A stretch of 64,000 bases of DNA from an uncultured Bacteroidales bacterium (GTDB taxonomy: Bacteria; Bacteroidota; Bacteroidia; Bacteroidales; Muribaculaceae): positions 17,816 through 81,815 of the forward strand of contig CASENC010000011.1 in assembly GCA_949289215.1 (NCBI GenBank). The letters run 5' to 3'. Under the pieces are notes generated by a model. That model saw only the letters and a program-made list of their open reading frames with translations. It was not told where the DNA came from and did not search any database. Within the stretch, counting starts at the first letter, position 1. Each line of letters begins with the position of its first letter. Made by a program: the position numbers and the translations under genes. Positions 53,672-62,361 of the stretch are shown here, piece by piece.

Positions 53672-53706
53672 CAAGGGGGTAATGCCATTCAACATTACCC
53701 CCCTTG
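53672..53706 (-). terminator. Terminator of tRNA-Tyr
   Basis: Stem CAAGGGGGTAATG / CATTACCCCCCTTG with an 8-nt loop; TTGTTTTTTT follows on the minus strand. It lies 11 bp past the tRNA 3' end. Confidence 0.85.
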
Positions 53707-53717
53707 CTGCTTGTGTG

Positions 53718-53800
53718 TGGGTGGTGATGGATTCGAACCACCGAAGGTGAAAACCAGCAGATTTACAGTCTGCCCCATTTGGCCGCTCTGGAAACCACCC
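53718..53800 (-). tRNA. tRNA-Tyr (anticodon GTA)
   Basis: Acceptor stem GGGTGGT / ACCACCC with discriminator A; anticodon loop CTGTAAATC (anticodon GTA); T-loop GGTTCGAATCC. It has the long variable arm of class II tRNAs, total 83 nt. CCA is not encoded. It is followed by a strong terminator and lies 371 bp upstream of the recombinase gene. Confidence 0.95.
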
Positions 53801-53825
53801 TTGCCAAATTGTGGTGCAAAGTTAA

Positions 53826-54332
53826 TTAAAAATTATTGAACAGTGAAATATTTGTCCTGTTTTTTGTTGAGAAATCCCACATTTTTATTGCACATTCGGC
53901 ACATTCGGCACCTTTGTTGCCAAGACGGCCGCCTGCGCGGTCAAGGGCTTGCTGTTCATTCTCGGTGGTCAGTACACCGAAGATGACCGGTATCTTGGCT
54001 TTGGCATTAAGTCGGGTAATACCCTCGGTGACGCTTTGACACACATAATCGTAATGGGATGTTTCCCCACGTATCACGCAGCCCAGTACTATGATTGCCC
54101 CATACCCGCCTGCTTTCATGAGAAGTGCGGCGGCATAGGTCAGTTCTACGGTACCGGGAACACGAAACACCTTGATTGCATCATCGGGTACACCGGCCTT
54201 GGTAAGCCGCTTGATTGCACCGTCGAGCAGCGCATCGGTTATGTCGCTGTTCCATTCGGCAGCTACTATGGCAAATTTTATGTCGTCTAAATTGATTTTA
54301 GGCAACGCTGTTGTATCTTTTTTTGTTGACAT
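53826..54332 (-). CDS. ribH: 6,7-dimethyl-8-ribityllumazine synthase
   Basis: 168 residues. Condenses 5-amino-6-ribitylaminouracil with dihydroxybutanone phosphate in riboflavin synthesis. Blocks: FAIVAAEWNSDIT, FRVPGTVELTYAA, ALGCVIRGET-type motif VLGCVIRGETSHYDYVC, and PVIFGVLTTENEQQALDRAGG with the closing NKGAECA. No FMN riboswitch is seen upstream; the TPR gene is 72 bp away and may be co-transcribed. The Cys/Thr-rich tail (KNRTNISLFNNF) is not conserved. Confidence 0.94.
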   Translation of the reverse strand: MSTKKDTTALPKINLDDIKFAIVAAEWNSDITDALLDGAIKRLTKAGVPDDAIKVFRVPGTVELTYAAALLMKAGGYGAIIVLGCVIRGETSHYDYVCQSVTEGITRLNAKAKIPVIFGVLTTENEQQALDRAGGRLGNKGAECAECAIKMWDFSTKNRTNISLFNNF

Positions 54333-54367
54333 ATTGATGGTTACTATTTTGATTTTCCATAATCCAT

Positions 54368-54389
54368 GAGACGCGGCGAGCCACGTCTC
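54368..54389. repeat. GAGACG-arm palindrome between the TPR gene and ribH
   Basis: GAGACGCGGC pairs with GCCACGTCTC (one G.T pair). Its arm is the same as in the terminator at 11478-11507. Confidence 0.6.
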
Positions 54390-54404
54390 GGCAAAGAGGC
54401 TGCT

Positions 54405-55364
54405 TCACTTAAACAGCTTTTTCCAAAAAGCCGCTATGTCGAATGTGCTTTTGTTTTCGTCGGAAAGCAGCTTGGCAATTTCTTCGGCTTCGGTTGTGGC
54501 TCCCATCTTCTCGGCAAGGGGCAATATCGAGTTCAGCAGTTGTTCGCCGGCGGCGCGTCGATTTGAAAGGTGCAACAATGCCTTGCCAAGGTTAACCGAT
54601 ATGCGCAATTCTTTTTCACCCATCGATGCACTTATGCGCTTCTGGTAACGCAAAGCCTTGGTGTAGAACTTTACTGCATCGCGGTAATTGCCCATTTTAA
54701 GGTGTATGTCACCCTCGGCGGTGATGCTATCTACAAGGCTGTTGATGGCATCGGTGACACCTGCCGACACTTTTCCTTGGTACAACTCGGTTGCCACTTG
54801 GTAATGTGCAAGCACATTCATTTTCTTCAATTTCGACTTGAACACCTCGGTCGAAGCCTCGACGGCCGACATCAGGGCCGGGGTAAAGCGGTCGCTGTCT
54901 TTTTTGGCCAGGCGTTCATACAGCTTTTGTGCCTTGCCGAGTTCTTTTTCGGCTTTTTTGTTTTCCCCCGATTTGTAATGGGCGAATGCAAGCAGGTAAA
55001 TGGTTGCGGCTACTATCGACAGGTATTCCACTCCCGAACGGTTGTCAACGGCCATCAACGTGTGCAATGCACCTATACCGCTGTCAATCACGGCACCGCA
55101 ATCATCGGCGGCAGCAAGCAGCCACATCCTCATCACCTGTGCCCAAGCAAGGCGCAAACCGCCATGCACACGCAATTCCTCGGCCATGCCGCCAAGCAAT
55201 GCCTCTGCACCGTCCTTGTCGCCCGACCGCAACATTTCAACCACCTGCGGCACCCGAGCGTCGAGCAACAGCGCATTTAATTCCACATATGACGCCCCGT
55301 TGGCCGATTTACCGGTATTGCCGTATATTTCAGGCAGCAACGTGTCGAGCGGCAAAAGTTTCAT
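54405..55364 (-). CDS. Tetratricopeptide-repeat-like helical protein
   Basis: 319 residues, soluble, helical throughout, with TPR-like pairs such as YLLAFAHYKSGENKKAEKELGKAQKLYERL and DIHLKMGNYRDAVKFYTKALRYQKR. No signal peptide. A scaffold role is likely, the partner unknown. Its start overlaps the PfkB-fold gene's stop by 4 bp, so it is in the transcript with that gene and perhaps ribH. Confidence 0.7.
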   Translation of the reverse strand: MKLLPLDTLLPEIYGNTGKSANGASYVELNALLLDARVPQVVEMLRSGDKDGAEALLGGMAEELRVHGGLRLAWAQVMRMWLLAAADDCGAVIDSGIGALHTLMAVDNRSGVEYLSIVAATIYLLAFAHYKSGENKKAEKELGKAQKLYERLAKKDSDRFTPALMSAVEASTEVFKSKLKKMNVLAHYQVATELYQGKVSAGVTDAINSLVDSITAEGDIHLKMGNYRDAVKFYTKALRYQKRISASMGEKELRISVNLGKALLHLSNRRAAGEQLLNSILPLAEKMGATTEAEEIAKLLSDENKSTFDIAAFWKKLFK

Positions 55365-56347
55365 GACGCTTGTATATTATTATCGTTTAATAAATTCATC
55401 GCCGCCTGCAATTCTTCGGCTTTGATTTTGGCAAAGCCGTCATCGATGCAATTCCGTCCACGGTTGGCGACGACATTAGCTGCAAATTCCATGGCTACGG
55501 CCATGATACGCGACATGGTTTCTTCGTCCACATCATCCACACGGTCGTGCAAAATCCCATTGGCATACAGTGCATACACTATACCGCTTGTCAATCCCGA
55601 CTGCCATCCGAGCGGATTATCGGCAATCGAACCACGGCTCGGGGTGAAGCTGCTTTTTACTCCATTGTGGCGGTAAACGGTAATGCCTGAATTTCCATCG
55701 ATATACAGGAAATTCCCGCAATAAAATTCAATATGGTTCTTAAATGCCATGTCGGCAGTCTCCCCGGGAAATATATCGGCGAGGTCGCCCTCGGTGGCTA
55801 TCACTATGTCGGCAATCTCAAGGTTCTCAAGAATACCCGGCATAACCTTGGTAATACGGCAATTTATGCCATGTTGGCACCCAAGCAAATATATAAGTAT
55901 CGCCTTGCGCTCACGGGCATATTTCACAAGCTCGTAAAACCTGTCGCGCATGGCAACGTCGATGGAATAAAACGACCCGAAAAGTATCACATCGTCCTCG
56001 TCGATACGTGGCCAAACCACATCAAAACGGTCATCGGGATAATTATAGAAATTAACCAACTTCTTGTCGCCACCGGCACTCGAATTGAAAATCATCGATG
56101 CCGCCGTGCCGCCTTCGGTGAAACGGTCAACCGAACCGGTTCCCACATGATGCTGCCGCAGGAAACCTGTTATAATGTCACCAATGTGGTCGTTGCAACA
56201 TTCGCTCACCATCTCCACTGGTATCCCCACTTCGCCCACCGATGCCGCAGCATTGGCGATGCGCCCCCCGACAAAGCTGTCAATAGGGCGATCGTCAAGG
56301 AAAACGGTGTCGAGTATCGATTCTCCTATAGCTATGGTTTTTCTCAT
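55361..56347 (-). CDS. PfkB-fold protein lacking the catalytic GxGD motif
   Basis: 328 residues with the ribokinase fold: IAIGESILDTVF, FVGGRIANAAASVGEVG (sugar site), and IVIATEGDLADIF. The place of the NPxGxGDxFxAG anion-hole and base (about residues 244-253) reads NPLGWQSGLTSG, so the Asp base and two Gly are replaced (GWQS at 247-250). Family knowledge says this Asp is needed for phosphoryl transfer; the protein is therefore probably a pseudokinase or has a changed activity. It lies 23 bp after an SIS isomerase gene and overlaps the TPR gene. Confidence 0.75.
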   Translation of the reverse strand: MRKTIAIGESILDTVFLDDRPIDSFVGGRIANAAASVGEVGIPVEMVSECCNDHIGDIITGFLRQHHVGTGSVDRFTEGGTAASMIFNSSAGGDKKLVNFYNYPDDRFDVVWPRIDEDDVILFGSFYSIDVAMRDRFYELVKYARERKAILIYLLGCQHGINCRITKVMPGILENLEIADIVIATEGDLADIFPGETADMAFKNHIEFYCGNFLYIDGNSGITVYRHNGVKSSFTPSRGSIADNPLGWQSGLTSGIVYALYANGILHDRVDDVDEETMSRIMAVAMEFAANVVANRGRNCIDDGFAKIKAEELQAAMNLLNDNNIQAS

Positions 56348-56370
56348 ATTTTCTTATCTACCCTTTATGT

Positions 56371-56979
56371 TCATTTCTCCTCCTTGCGGCTTTTTTGCCC
56401 AAGGTAGCCGCCATGGTGCCGCAAAGCATACTGTTCACGTGTGAACCCGGTAGCAAGCATGGTGTTGACTACAAGCACATCGCCCATCACCGTCATCATG
56501 GTGGTGGAAGTGGTGGGAGTAAGCCCCAACGGACACACTTCGGGCGCTCCACCCGTGTATAAGCATATGTCGGCCACCCGAGCCAACGGGCTGTCGGTAT
56601 TGCCTGTGATTACTATAAACTTCAATTGCGGATACAGATTTCGCGCCAAGGTAACAAGCTCCACAATCTCAGACGTCTTACCCGAATTGGAAAGCAGCAG
56701 CATCACATCATCGGGTTGCAGAATGCCAAGGTCTCCATGCTGAGCCTCGCTCGGGTGCAGACACACCGCAGGAATACCCGTAGAACAAAACGTTGTGGCG
56801 ATATTCATCGCAATTTGCCCGGCTTTTCCCATGCCCGAAGTCACAAGTTTGCCACCTTTTTCATGCACCTGTTTCACTATAAGGTTGACAGCTTTTTCAT
56901 ATTGGTCGGTTACAGGTATGTTAAGTATAGCTTTGCTTTCGGCTTCAAGTATCTGCCGCATAGAGTCTTTTATATTCAT
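56371..56979 (-). CDS. SIS-domain sugar-phosphate isomerase
   Basis: 202 residues. A single SIS domain with SGMGKAGQIAMNIATTFCSTG, HPSEAQHGDLGILQPDDVMLLLSNSGKTSEIVEL, and APEVCPLGLTPTTSTTMM. These match arabinose-5-phosphate isomerase (KdsD/GutQ) but the two CBS domains are missing. A Kdo-pathway or related ketose/aldose-phosphate isomerisation is likely. It precedes the PfkB-fold gene by 23 bp, suggesting a sugar-phosphate pair. Confidence 0.85.
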   Translation of the reverse strand: MNIKDSMRQILEAESKAILNIPVTDQYEKAVNLIVKQVHEKGGKLVTSGMGKAGQIAMNIATTFCSTGIPAVCLHPSEAQHGDLGILQPDDVMLLLSNSGKTSEIVELVTLARNLYPQLKFIVITGNTDSPLARVADICLYTGGAPEVCPLGLTPTTSTTMMTVMGDVLVVNTMLATGFTREQYALRHHGGYLGQKSRKEEK

Positions 56980-57126
56980 TTTGGTGCGATTTTACATATA
57001 TGTTGCAAAGTTATGCAATCTGCACGAAAAATCGAACATCTCGCCATAAATTAATCGTATGCGCCAACCGGGGGCATGAATTTAACATTCATGCCGATAC
57101 GCCATGTATCATTGAGCAGCCCGGCA

Positions 57127-58038
57127 TCATTTATTTACCATTTCAACTATGCGGCTTGGGGCATCGGGCGACGGATTGAGCCACTCAATTGACGAATCCT
57201 TGGCATACCAGCAAATCTGTTTTTTTGCATATACCCGGGTATTCTTCTTTATTCGCTCTACTGCCGTGGTAAAATCCATCAAGCCGTCGAAATAAGCAAA
57301 CATCTCCTTGAACCCCACCGTGTTGAGCGAATTAAGGTGCCGCAACGGATACACCTTGCGTGCTTCCTGTTCAAGTCCGGCGGCGACCATTGCATCCACA
57401 CGGCGGTTTATGCGCTCGAAGAGTTCTTCTCGCGGAAGGTTCAACCCTATTTTTACTATGCCGAACGGGCGCTCCTTTACCTGCCCCGTGCGCAATTCGC
57501 TGTAAGGCTTTCCAGCCTGGTAACATATTTCGAGTGCATGCAACAGCCGCTTATGGTTGCACCGGTCGGCAATCTTCAGGTATTCAGGATCAAGCAATTC
57601 CAATTGTGCCACCACTGCTTCAATACCACAGTTCTCGGCGAGGCATTTCACACGTTCCCGCACCTCGGGGCTTATAGTAGGCATATCGTCAATGCCCCGG
57701 CACACGGCATCGACATACATCATCGAGCCGCCGCACATCACTACATACCGCCCTGGCGAACGCTCAAAAAGCCCCGGCAACAATTCCAGAACGTCGTGCT
57801 CGAATTGCGCCGCGCTGTAATAGTCGGCAAGCCCCTTTATGCCAACAAAGTGATGAGGCACCTGCCGCATTTCCTCAACGGTGGGAGCAGCCGTGCCGAT
57901 AGGTATTTCGCGGAATATCTGCCGCGAGTCGGCCGAAATGATTTCCGCGCCCAATTGCCGAGCCACTTCAATTGCCGTTGCCGTTTTTCCCACACCCGTG
58001 GGACCCGTGATTACTATAAGCGTACCTTCTTGTTCCAT
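57127..58038 (-). CDS. miaA: tRNA dimethylallyltransferase
   Basis: 303 residues from ATG 58038. Walker A ITGPTGVGKTATAIE (about residues 10-24), ISADSRQIFREIPIGTAAPT, and HLNSLNTVGFKEM near the C-terminus. Adds an isopentenyl group to A37 of tRNAs that read UNN codons, including tRNA-Tyr. A minus-strand TATATTTG at 58051-58058 ends only 13 bp before the ATG, so the mRNA leader would be very short. Divergent from the SLC13 transporter gene. Confidence 0.95.
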   Translation of the reverse strand: MEQEGTLIVITGPTGVGKTATAIEVARQLGAEIISADSRQIFREIPIGTAAPTVEEMRQVPHHFVGIKGLADYYSAAQFEHDVLELLPGLFERSPGRYVVMCGGSMMYVDAVCRGIDDMPTISPEVRERVKCLAENCGIEAVVAQLELLDPEYLKIADRCNHKRLLHALEICYQAGKPYSELRTGQVKERPFGIVKIGLNLPREELFERINRRVDAMVAAGLEQEARKVYPLRHLNSLNTVGFKEMFAYFDGLMDFTTAVERIKKNTRVYAKKQICWYAKDSSIEWLNPSPDAPSRIVEMVNK

Positions 58039-58109
58039 AGCTTTAGGGAGCAAATATAGTAAAGAATTGCCTGATTTTTCGTAAATTTGCCCAAAATAGA
58101 AAAATATAT

Positions 58110-59972
58110 ATGCTGACAACTGTTATCATACTGGTGGTGACTGTGGCGTTGTTTGTGTGGGGCAAGTTACGTTCCGATGTTGTTGCGCTGTGCGCGCTTG
58201 TCGCACTGCTTGTCACACATATTCTCACGCCCGACGAGGCTCTGTCGGGGTTCTCCAATTCGGTAGTCATAATGATGGCCGGGCTTTTTGTCGTGGGAGG
58301 TGGCATTGTGCAGACCGGACTTGCCAAAATGCTCGGTTCAAGCCTGCTGAAACTGGCCGGGCGCAGCCAGCTGAAATTATTCCTGCTGATAATGCTTGCC
58401 ACCGCCGGAATCGGGGCATTTGTGAGCAATACCGGCACCGTGGCATTGATGCTGCCTATAGTGGTGAGCATGGCTGCAAGTGCGGGAGGCAGCCCGCGAC
58501 GGCTGCTTATGCCTATGGCATTTGCAAGCAGCATGGGCGGAATGATGACATTGATTGGTACACCGCCAAACCTTGTAATACAAAACGCACTGACGAGCGA
58601 AGGATTTGAACCGTTGACATTCTTCTCGTTCCTGCCTGTGGGATTGGTGTGCCTTGCCGTGGGCATAATTGCCCTGTTGCCGCTCACCAAATGGTACCTT
58701 TCGGGCAAACACGAAAGCGAAGAAGAAACATCATCGGGCAAATCGCTCGGACAATTGGTAAAGGAATATGGCTTGTCCGACAATTTGTTCAGGTTGCGTG
58801 TGCCGTCAGGTTCGGCAACTGTAGGGAAAACCATTTCAGGACTTGACGTGTATCGCCGCTACGGGTTAAATGTGCTTGAAGTGAGACGTGGCAACACTTC
58901 ACAACATCGTTTCTTAAAAACGGTGACACAAGAACTTGCCTCTCCTGATACTGTATTGAGCATCGGCGATGTGCTATACATCTCGGGCGATGCCATGCAA
59001 GTAACACAGTTTGCCCGGGAATGTTCGCTCGAAATGATGGACGGACACACCACCGAAGAAACATCAGAGCCATCAAACCGCAAACTCGATTTTTATGACA
59101 TAGGTATTGCCGAGATTGTGATAACGCCTAATTCAGGGATAATAAACCAACCGGTAAGAGATGTAGGATTTCGCGACAATTATAACCTGAACGTGCTGGG
59201 AATACGCCGCAAGAAGGAGTATATCTTGCATGACATCGGGCGTACCCATATCCATAACGGTGATGTACTGCTGGTGCAGGGAAGGTGGCAAGATATCGGC
59301 AGGCTTGACCGCGGAGGTTCCGACTGGGTGGTACTCGGGCAGCCGCTTGAAGAGGCAGCCAAAGTCACTCTCGACTATAAAGCACCTGTTGCAGCAGCCA
59401 TAATGGTGGCTATGGTGGTGATGATGGTGTTTGACTTCATACCTGTGGCTCCTGTAACGGCTGTGATAATAGCCGGCATATTGATGGTGCTTACCGGCTG
59501 CCTGCGAAATGTTGACGCTGCATATAAAACCATTAATTGGGAGACAATTGTGCTGTTTGCCGCCATGTTGCCAATGTCGCTCGCACTTGAAAAGACAGGA
59601 GCTTCGGAATACATTTCAAACACACTTGTGAGCAGCCTGGGTGCTTATGGTCCCATAGCCCTAATGGCCGGCGTTTACTTCACCACATCGCTAATGACCA
59701 TGTTCATAAGCAACACAGTTACCGCCGTGCTGATGGCTCCGATTGCATTGCACAGTGCTGTGCAAATAGGCGTAAGCCCGGTTCCGTTCATGTTTGCAGT
59801 GACCGTGGCCGCAAGTATGTGCTTTGCCTCGCCATTCTCCACGCCACCCAATGCATTGGTGATGCGTGCCGGACAATACACTTTCATGGATTATGTGAAA
59901 GTGGGTCTTCCGTTACAGGTGGCCATGGGTGTGGTGATGGTATTTGTGCTTCCGTTGATTTTCCCATTTTGA
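58110..59972 (+). CDS. SLC13/DASS-type permease with two RCK_C domains
   Basis: 620 residues. About ten membrane helices in two halves (1-190 and 400-620), with the repeated Na+/substrate-loop motifs FVSNTGTVALMLP and FISNTVTAVLMAP. Between them lie two TrkA-C-like (RCK_C) domains (about 210-375; VGKTISGLDVYRRYGLNVLEV and NQPVRDVGFRDNYNLNVLGI). Such permeases move sulfate, dicarboxylates or other anions with Na+. Substrate unknown. A TAAATTTG (58082-58089) is its -7 box. The polyferredoxin gene starts 6 bp downstream. Confidence 0.9.
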   Translation: MLTTVIILVVTVALFVWGKLRSDVVALCALVALLVTHILTPDEALSGFSNSVVIMMAGLFVVGGGIVQTGLAKMLGSSLLKLAGRSQLKLFLLIMLATAGIGAFVSNTGTVALMLPIVVSMAASAGGSPRRLLMPMAFASSMGGMMTLIGTPPNLVIQNALTSEGFEPLTFFSFLPVGLVCLAVGIIALLPLTKWYLSGKHESEEETSSGKSLGQLVKEYGLSDNLFRLRVPSGSATVGKTISGLDVYRRYGLNVLEVRRGNTSQHRFLKTVTQELASPDTVLSIGDVLYISGDAMQVTQFARECSLEMMDGHTTEETSEPSNRKLDFYDIGIAEIVITPNSGIINQPVRDVGFRDNYNLNVLGIRRKKEYILHDIGRTHIHNGDVLLVQGRWQDIGRLDRGGSDWVVLGQPLEEAAKVTLDYKAPVAAAIMVAMVVMMVFDFIPVAPVTAVIIAGILMVLTGCLRNVDAAYKTINWETIVLFAAMLPMSLALEKTGASEYISNTLVSSLGAYGPIALMAGVYFTTSLMTMFISNTVTAVLMAPIALHSAVQIGVSPVPFMFAVTVAASMCFASPFSTPPNALVMRAGQYTFMDYVKVGLPLQVAMGVVMVFVLPLIFPF

Positions 59973-59978
59973 AAAAAC

Positions 59979-60896
59979 ATGATAAAACGACTTAACATAT
60001 TGCGCATAGCACTATCGGTGGCTTTCGTGATATTCCTCACCGGTGCACTGCTTTATCATACACCGGAAGAAACGACCTTGCTCGACTGGACGTGCCGGTT
60101 ACAACTGTTGCCTGCCCTGCTGTCGTTATCGGCCGGAGTTTGTCTGTTTTGGCTTGTGGTAACATTACTTGTCGGGCGCGCCTACTGTTCCACGGTATGC
60201 CCGCTCGGAGTGGTACAAGACGTATTCGGGCGCATAGGCAAAATGATGCGCCGCAACCGTGACGGAAGCCTGCGCCTGTATCATTATTCGCGTGCCGAAA
60301 ACCGGCTGCGATATGTTGTGCTTGGCGTTGTCGTATTGTGTGTGATGGCAGGGCAAATGTTCCTGCCCGAAATAATCGACCCATATTATGTGTATGCCAA
60401 TTTGGTAAATCACATAACCGCATCGGTCTCGCCGGCATTGCTGGGCGAAGTAATCATACCGGGAGTGCTTGGATTGGCCATCTCGGCTGTAACGCTTATA
60501 GCAGTTGCCGCTCTTGCGTTCAAGAACGGACGCACATTCTGCAACACTATTTGCCCGGTGGGGTCGGCACTCAGCGTGGCAAGCCGCATATCGCTGTTCC
60601 AGCTTGAAATAGACCCCGATGTGTGCACCAATTGCGGACGATGCGAACAGGAATGTAAGGCTTCGTGCATCGATGCCAAAGCCCACTCCATCGACTACAG
60701 CCGCTGCGTGCTGTGCATGAATTGCACTGCTGTCTGCAACGACCGCGCAATACGCTTCACAGCCAACCGCAAGCGACTTTCAACTCCGCTCATGCAACAA
60801 ATCGACGGCAAAGTACCGCAAATGACAATCGACCGCCCACGGCAGGCTGTGGAAACCTCATCGAAATCATCAATACCCGACAAGGAGAACCATTAA
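59979..60896 (+). CDS. Membrane polyferredoxin (NapH-like 4Fe-4S protein)
   Basis: 305 residues. Four to five membrane helices; two cytoplasmic loops with CxxxCP (AYCSTVCPLGVVQD and TFCNTICPVGSALS), characteristic of NapH/RdxA/CcoG-type proteins; then two 4Fe-4S ferredoxin motifs (CTNCGRCEQECKASC and CVLCMNCTAVC). Probably passes electrons across or along the inner membrane. The tail carries a polar Ser/Lys segment. Its position 6 bp after the permease suggests co-expression; a functional link to anion uptake is not shown. Confidence 0.88.
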   Translation: MIKRLNILRIALSVAFVIFLTGALLYHTPEETTLLDWTCRLQLLPALLSLSAGVCLFWLVVTLLVGRAYCSTVCPLGVVQDVFGRIGKMMRRNRDGSLRLYHYSRAENRLRYVVLGVVVLCVMAGQMFLPEIIDPYYVYANLVNHITASVSPALLGEVIIPGVLGLAISAVTLIAVAALAFKNGRTFCNTICPVGSALSVASRISLFQLEIDPDVCTNCGRCEQECKASCIDAKAHSIDYSRCVLCMNCTAVCNDRAIRFTANRKRLSTPLMQQIDGKVPQMTIDRPRQAVETSSKSSIPDKENH

Positions 60897-61804
60897 CGGC
60901 GGCCGCACAGCACCACAATCCCCACTGCAACAAAAATAAGAACAATCCCGGCAGCAATGGGCAATGTGAACTGCTCGTCGAAAAGTATTATGCACATCAC
61001 CACCGACGTGGCCGGTTCCATTGCGCTCAATATCGATTCAAGCGTTGACCCCACAATTTTTACGGCATATACCACAAGCACATTGGCAACAACGGTGGCA
61101 ACCAGTGCAAGACCGGTGAAATTGAGTAACGTGGCCGTATCGGTGACCATCACAAGTTCGCCTTTCAGTGCCGCCACGGCAATAAAAAATGCAGCCGTGA
61201 ATACAAGTATCCAAAATGTGAGATACAACGAATCGTAATTGCGGGCACGCCCTTTTCCCACGCCGACAAGGTAAGAAGCATATCCTATGCCCGACAGTAC
61301 CACTATCAACACCCCTTCAATGCGATTGGCTCCGGGGAGAAATGCTGCATCGCCACCAAGCGCCCCCAGGCAATAAATTCCGGCAATGGCTGCAACTATT
61401 GCCACAGCCGACGATAACCTTATGCGCTCATGGAAAAACAACAACATTATCAGGACCACAAACACCGGGTATGAAAAATGTATCACTCCGGCCACACCGC
61501 CCGACATATATTCGTATCCCATCATCAGGCAACCGCCCGACACACAATAGTAAAATGCAAGCAGCACCATCTCGGGCACCTCTCGCATAGGCAAACCCAA
61601 CTTCACGCGCCTGAATTTAAGCAATATGCCTAATGCAATGGCAGCAAGAGTGAAACGATAAGCGAGTATGCACATAGGCGACAGGCCTAATGCCAACGCA
61701 GGCTTGCTAAACACAGGAATAAAACCGAAGCATATGGCTCCGAGCAGCCCGGCAACCACACCAATACTGCCGAGCTGCCGAGCCGACTTAATCGCTCTTT
61801 CCAT
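60893..61804 (-). CDS. EamA/DMT family transporter
   Basis: 303 residues, ten membrane helices in two EamA halves (GAICFGFIPVFSKPALALGLSPM and GVIHFSYPVFVVLIM; second-half GSTLESILSAMEPATSVVM and the LPIAAGIVLIFVAVGIVVL end). Likely a metabolite exporter; substrate unknown. The stop overlaps the convergent polyferredoxin stop by 4 bp. It is 11 bp downstream of rsmD and likely in that transcript. Confidence 0.9.
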   Translation of the reverse strand: MERAIKSARQLGSIGVVAGLLGAICFGFIPVFSKPALALGLSPMCILAYRFTLAAIALGILLKFRRVKLGLPMREVPEMVLLAFYYCVSGGCLMMGYEYMSGGVAGVIHFSYPVFVVLIMLLFFHERIRLSSAVAIVAAIAGIYCLGALGGDAAFLPGANRIEGVLIVVLSGIGYASYLVGVGKGRARNYDSLYLTFWILVFTAAFFIAVAALKGELVMVTDTATLLNFTGLALVATVVANVLVVYAVKIVGSTLESILSAMEPATSVVMCIILFDEQFTLPIAAGIVLIFVAVGIVVLCGRR

Positions 61805-61815
61805 TCTTTTCCGGA

Positions 61816-62361
61816 TTATAGAATCTCGGGTATTCTGAAAATTGAGAAATTGACACTGCCGTATGCCCGGTGCTGTTCAAAATATGGCAATCCCGAAAAA
61901 TCATTATTGCGCGAATGTTCCATTATGAATATGGTTCCCGGCTTTATCATTGCCGATGACAACACTAACCGGGGAACTTCGGGAAGACGAGGCAAGTCAT
62001 ATGGAGGGTCGGCAAAGATTATATCGTATTGCAGCCGGCAAGTCTCGATAAATTTAAACACGTCACCACGCACCGGTTGCACCTCCTCGGCCTGCAATTG
62101 TTGCTTGACTTGGTCGATAAAGCGATATTGGGTGGCGGCTTTTTCCACACTTGTCACCAGCCTGCACCCACGTGAGGCAAACTCGAAACTCACTGCTCCG
62201 GTACCGGCAAACAAGTCGAGTGCCGCCGCACCGTCGAGGTCGATAAGATTTTCAATTACATTAAAAATATTTTCACGCGCAAAATCGGTGGTAGGACGAG
62301 CGGTTATGTTGCGCGGCACGTCAAATCGCCGCCGCCCGTATTTCCCTCTTATTATTCTCAT
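61816..62361 (-). CDS. rsmD: 16S rRNA (guanine966-N2)-methyltransferase RsmD
   Basis: 181 residues. Start MRIIRGKYGRRRFDVP and the ARPTTDFARENIFNVIEN block are typical; AALDLFAGTGAVSFE is the SAM site and DIIFADPPYDLP the N2-methylation NPPY-like motif. Methylates G966 of 16S rRNA. It overlaps the DUF3822 gene by 4 bp, as is common in Bacteroidales. Confidence 0.93.
   Translation of the reverse strand: MRIIRGKYGRRRFDVPRNITARPTTDFARENIFNVIENLIDLDGAAALDLFAGTGAVSFEFASRGCRLVTSVEKAATQYRFIDQVKQQLQAEEVQPVRGDVFKFIETCRLQYDIIFADPPYDLPRLPEVPRLVLSSAMIKPGTIFIMEHSRNNDFSGLPYFEQHRAYGSVNFSIFRIPEIL

Noticed and set aside
53347-53800. Integrated element at tRNA-Tyr with att repeats
   Set aside because: No second copy of the tRNA 3' end was found in the window, and there is no cargo beyond the recombinase.
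54333-54404. FMN riboswitch upstream of ribH
   Set aside because: The interval is 72 bp and holds only a GAGACG palindrome; too short and without the conserved core.
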